Assembly (NCBI GenBank): GCA_949358305.1
Contig: OX442319.1
Span: forward strand, 11,966,001 to 12,030,000
Reading direction: 5' to 3'
Origin: Strigamia acuminata
Taxonomy: Eukaryota > Arthropoda > Chilopoda > Geophilomorpha > Linotaeniidae
Length of the DNA stretch: 64,000 bases
A model generated the notes under the pieces. It searched no databases and was not told the DNA's origin. It saw nothing but the letters and a program-made list of their open reading frames with translations. Below, in pieces: positions 60,501-64,000 of this stretch. The translations under genes and the position numbers were made by a program. Within the stretch, counting starts at the first letter, position 1, and each line of letters opens with the position of its first letter.

Positions 60501-61026
60501 ATCGCCAGCGTTGTTTTGCCGAATCCCGGCTGTCCTTCAATGAGGATTCGGAGCGGTCGTTTCTTCTTCACCCGACTGAAAACATCTTTGATTTTGATTT
60601 CTTTCTTAGATTCGTTTAGTTCCAGTTGGATGAAATGTTCGTCAATCAACAACTGTTTCCCTTCCTTCATCCAAGCAGCTTTTGGTAATGCTAAGTTGCT
60701 GTGAAATGTTTTCAGTTTTGTTTGAAAAACATCGCACCGTTTGTTGCCATCACCATCAGTTGTTTCGCAGCAGGATCTCACTTCATGTACATACAAGAAA
60801 ATAATTAATTTAGTTACATGTATTTGTTACAAATTATGTATTTTCGTTTTGAATATTAAAAATGGTAATGCTAACCTTCGGGGTCACGAGTTAGATAAGT
60901 CTTTGTAAGATGAATTGTTACCGGTGCATTAACTTGTTTAGCACCGTCGATGTTTATCGTCGCATTTCCCCTGACATTGTGCTCGTCTTGGCTTCCATTT
61001 GTGATGTTAGCAGGACTGGTGTCCAT
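57584..61026 (-). CDS. NLR: NACHT-domain protein with Phe/Gln/Ser-rich tract, 2 exons
   Basis: Exon 1 is 61026-60876 (50 codons plus one base). A 95-nt GT-AG intron follows, then exon 2 60780-57584; phases match, giving 1115 codons. NACHT: Walker A GQPGFGKTT near residues 133-141, Walker B LFLLDGLDEL near 203-212, sensor-1-like VVAFCRTG near 234-241, and a winged-helix motif YEVFHLSIIEFAAAFAL near 424-440 (family form FxHxSxxEFxAA). The C-terminal third has leucine-rich, weakly repeat-like sequence but no clean LRR array. Residues about 698-844 are a low-complexity FQS-type tract from a 12-bp minisatellite. There is no death, CARD or TIR domain. Exon 1 has an Asn/Gly-rich segment GNATINIDGAKQVNAPVTIH. 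By family it is a cytosolic innate-immune STAND sensor. Additional upstream or downstream exons cannot be excluded. Confidence 0.85.
58400..58840. repeat. In-frame ~12-bp minisatellite within NLR coding exon
   Basis: On the + strand, words such as GATTGAAAAAATGATTG and ATTGGAAAAATGATTGGGAA recur about every 12 bp, mostly with intact register. On the coding strand they give tetrads like FFQS, IFQS and MFLS. The array keeps the frame open over about 147 codons. Open frames on the opposite strand (EKMIE-type) are shadows. Confidence 0.85.
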
Positions 61027-61274
61027 TGTATACGAAATAATGTCTGTGAATGTTCAATTCATTATTATACAATATAAGTTTTTGTGGCTATGCCTATATT
61101 CATTCAGTTTTAAAAAGAATTGTATGGCTTATTCAAACTTATTGTATCTGCTCATTTACAGTATCCATCGCCATCTTATAAAGGTGTTTTTGAATTGTAG
61201 ATAATTAATTGTGCAAGTCTTTTAAGTGAGAGCCCAGAATAAAATACAAGAATGAAATTCCAAACGGTTGCAAA

Positions 61275-61379
61275 TACAGTCGAAACTCTTTATAACGAAT
61301 TGCGATATAACGAATTCTCGTTATAACGAATCGGTTTTTTTGGGTCCCTTGCGATTCGTCATAAAGAGTTTCGACTGTA
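61275..61379. mobile_element. 105-bp TA-flanked pogo/Tigger-like MITE
   Basis: The ends TACAGTCGAAACTCTTTATA and TAAAGAGTTTCGACTGTA are inverted repeats bounded by TA, with internal TTATAACGAAT repeats. This is typical of pogo/Tigger-type termini. It lies upstream of the NLR. Confidence 0.8.
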
Positions 61380-64000
61380 ACACCAAGTCAATACTCTAAA
61401 TACAGAAGTTAGAATTTAGGGAAATTAATTTTTTTTAAATGAAATTGAACGTTTCTAATTTCTCGTGTATTTATTTCAGCAAAATGTGGATTGAAATGGA
61501 CAAAATTTAAGCAGAATAGTTAGCAGTTGCAAAGGATAATTAGAATATTTTAATAATATTTTCAGAAAATTTGCTTGTGCACTAATGGAAAATGGGAGTT
61601 TGCTGTTGATAACATGTTACCTCGCCCTTTGTGCTTATTTATCTTATCTAAAATTCTGTCAAGTATGAGGTCGTCAGTAGTCACCATTAATGTTTGTTTT
61701 GAGAAAAGCCATAAATTCTTTGCACACTGTAATTATTTTAACTTTTCAACTAAAGTACCGGTACATTTAATTCCACATTTTTTTTCCACACTATTTAAAC
61801 TAAATCGTTTCGTTGAGTGGCGTATTGGTCATTGCCTCGGTTTCTTTGCACAAATAATGAAATGGAGTCTTCCAACAACTCAATTAAACTGTAAATGCAA
61901 AGCTTAGGCACTACATCTGGCCATCTAAAGCCAAAAATCACTGTTGCCAGTGCAGAATTTAGTAATTTTTATTGTGGAAAGAAAATAAAATGAGTGTGGA
62001 AAAAAATAAAATGAGTGTGGAAAAAAAATAAAATGAGTGTGGAAAAAAGTAGTGCAGATTTAAATTATTTAATAAATGCAACCCTTTGAGAAATACTGAA
62101 TCCTCATTTCAATTAAATTTCAACTCAGTTGTAACTGGAGGTGGTTTAAACAGCGGATCAAACCTGGTTACAACGAGGTGAGTCAATGGGCGAATAATTA
62201 ACCCAGGGCATTTGAGAAGTGAAATCACAAATCACAAATTTGTGAATATAATCCATAACAAATGCATAAAGCATAGAGTTTTATTTTACTTTTCAGGTTT
62301 AATTCTTTCTGCATTATCAAAATAGTTAAAATTGAAGAGGTTTACAGAGATATATATTCCCAGGTAGATTGGACAGTTTTTAGCTGCGTTATACTTATTT
62401 CTAATGCTACTTACCTAGTTTTCGGGAGTTAGATTTTGCAGCAAAATTCAACGGTCTGCTGACGAGAAACGAGAAATGCGAAATGGGTGTTTCCTTTCGA
62501 CGGTGCAATTGTCACCTGAAATGTTATCTTTACTGCGCACTTGCATTTGCACGTTAGTCTTATCAATTTTCGTTGTCAAGTGGCACAGAAGCAAAGATAG
62601 ATAACTATGTATCTCTGCCCTGATTTTGAAAAGGGCAATAAGCCAATAAGCACGTGCTTACGACGGGGGTGGAAAACCTGCTCGACCAATGGGAGTTAGG
62701 ACCCTCTGGTACTAACTCAGAGTATAGAATTGAATTTTCGAGCTCAGAAATGACTTAGTTTTCATCTGAAGCGGCTTAATCGTGCTTAAAAAGACATGTT
62801 TTGTACAAAAATGATTTTCAGAGCATCAAGCGTTAATTTTTTATTGATTTTTTATGCGCGATAGTGATTTTTTTCTCAACTAGATTCAACATCCTAATGC
62901 ATGGATTCTGAATTGTTTACTGTTCTTTGACGTTCGTTATTTAATTTTCGTGATATTTGATAATTTGTCGTTCACTAGCGCTAGGCCCCGTCGTTCGAAA
63001 ACAGCGAATTGAGACTTGTTCCCGATAATAATGGCGCCGGGAAGTACAACGAAAATCATTCCAACTTTAGTTTATGGAAAATAATAATTTGTATGTGTAA
63101 AATCCATCTCTCGCTACATCTTTGTGGTCAAAATTTGTTAATTTATAACTTGAGTTCGTTTTATTATTTTTGTTAGATTTTATATATTTATGTTAAATGT
63201 GTTAATGTTGGTTTTGTAAGACTGCATTCCAACGAAAGAGTGCAGCATGATCAACAGTGTTGATAAAGAATTATAAGCTCACCTGGCTTTCTTATCAATG
63301 GCAGTCATTAGGATGTACTGGCGCCTCTCAAACGCCAAGAATTGACCAATCTATTCACTTTTCTTTGGAAAGTGGCACTTTTGCAATGAGTGCCTAAGTA
63401 TAATGGTACAGTATTATGTATTGGTCTAATACTGACCTTGTGGAGCAATACCTATTAAACCTTTTCTGCTTTGGGATTGCATGTATAGGAGGTCAAAGAT
63501 TGTGCACTTGTTAATGCATTGGATGGCATCTCTTAAAAAAAAAAGACTTAACTATAAATTTATCACAGCATTTTGGAACAATAAAAAGAAAAATAATTAT
63601 TGTCTAGGGATTGGATCATGAAATGATCAACAAAAGAGCAGCAAATCATTGAAGGCCTTAACTGCCATGAATACAACTTCTGCATCTGCTTCTTTATTTG
63701 AAGAAGTCATATTTATGGGATAACTTTTTCTCCCATAATAGTTTAAGCAGATGTTTGGGGAATCCCAAAAATCACCGGCCACAATAACCGCCGGGATTCA
63801 AATAAACGCTGGGTAAAAAAAAAAGACTCCTTGGCCACAATATGAAGTTTTACTATACTTGTATGTAGTCTTCCAATGATTAAACCAAAGAATAAGTAAA
63901 TAAAAAATAAATAAAAAACAATTAATTAAAAATAAAATAAAATATTTCTGACATAACGTACAACTTTTCTCGATTTCGCTACAAGCACTCAAGTCGTGCC
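61380..64000. other. Spacer upstream of the NLR
   Basis: Mostly unique AT-rich sequence. 61982-62047 is a 20-bp repeat of AAATAAAATGAGTGTGGAAA, three to four copies. 62630-62760 has words shared with the CABLES-intron element (CTCGACCAATGGGAGT, GAGTATAGA). 63775-63825 resembles 49885-49960. No gene recognised. Confidence 0.4.

Noticed and set aside
1-64000. CRISPR arrays, operons or bacterial elements
   Set aside because: The split genes and vertebrate-like proteins show this is animal nuclear DNA; the tandem arrays lack CRISPR repeat-spacer structure.

Overview
This window is eukaryotic nuclear DNA from an animal. The genes are split by GT-AG introns, coding density is very low, and most of the sequence is AT-rich intron or spacer filled with microsatellites, minisatellites and small inverted-repeat transposons. 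The genes recognised are NOL4, CABLES, an ionotropic glutamate receptor-like protein, a NACHT-domain NLR, an RBBP6-like protein and an RNF113 fragment. NOL4 and CABLES exons are close to their vertebrate counterparts, and an NLR is present, so an invertebrate metazoan that kept these families fits best. I cannot name the phylum from the sequence. All recognised genes lie on the minus strand.

Region by region, reading + coordinates: (1) 380-24171 is a NOL4 gene of eleven coding exons that join in a consistent frame to 761 codons. Its first intron alone is about 10.8 kb. A possible alternative first exon lies at 8.9 kb in a GC-rich island. (2) 24172-30825 is the spacer upstream of NOL4. It holds several satellites and two GC-rich modules. 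(3) 30826-37895 is a CABLES (Cdk5 and Abl enzyme substrate, cyclin-box) gene of nine coding exons, 488 codons. (4) 37896-43402 is spacer with a hAT-type MITE that has a perfect 8-bp target duplication. (5) 43403-52213 is an ionotropic glutamate receptor-like gene of nine coding exons (682 codons once one insertion is discounted). A 442-bp TTAA-flanked MITE sits inside its seventh coding exon. The predicted protein has M1, M3 and M4 but no visible pore loop. (6) 54036-54546 is a frameshifted and truncated RNF113 copy, and 54750-55694 is a single-exon RBBP6-like gene (DWNN, altered zinc knuckle, RING). Directly upstream is an 823-bp foldback transposon. (7) 57584-61026 is a two-exon NLR whose NACHT domain is intact. 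An in-frame 12-bp minisatellite codes for a long Phe/Gln/Ser tract in it. (8) 61027-64000 holds only small repeats.

Two broader patterns stand out. In and upstream of NOL4, short GC-rich modules are spaced through AT-rich DNA, and several carry near-palindromic RFX X-box sites and NRF1-like sites, so they look like regulatory modules. Many different intronic satellites have a period near 20-21 bp, and those of 9.6-16 kb are all built around an ACGT core. The genes do not form an operon or pathway. NOL4, CABLES and the receptor lie head to tail but have unrelated roles.
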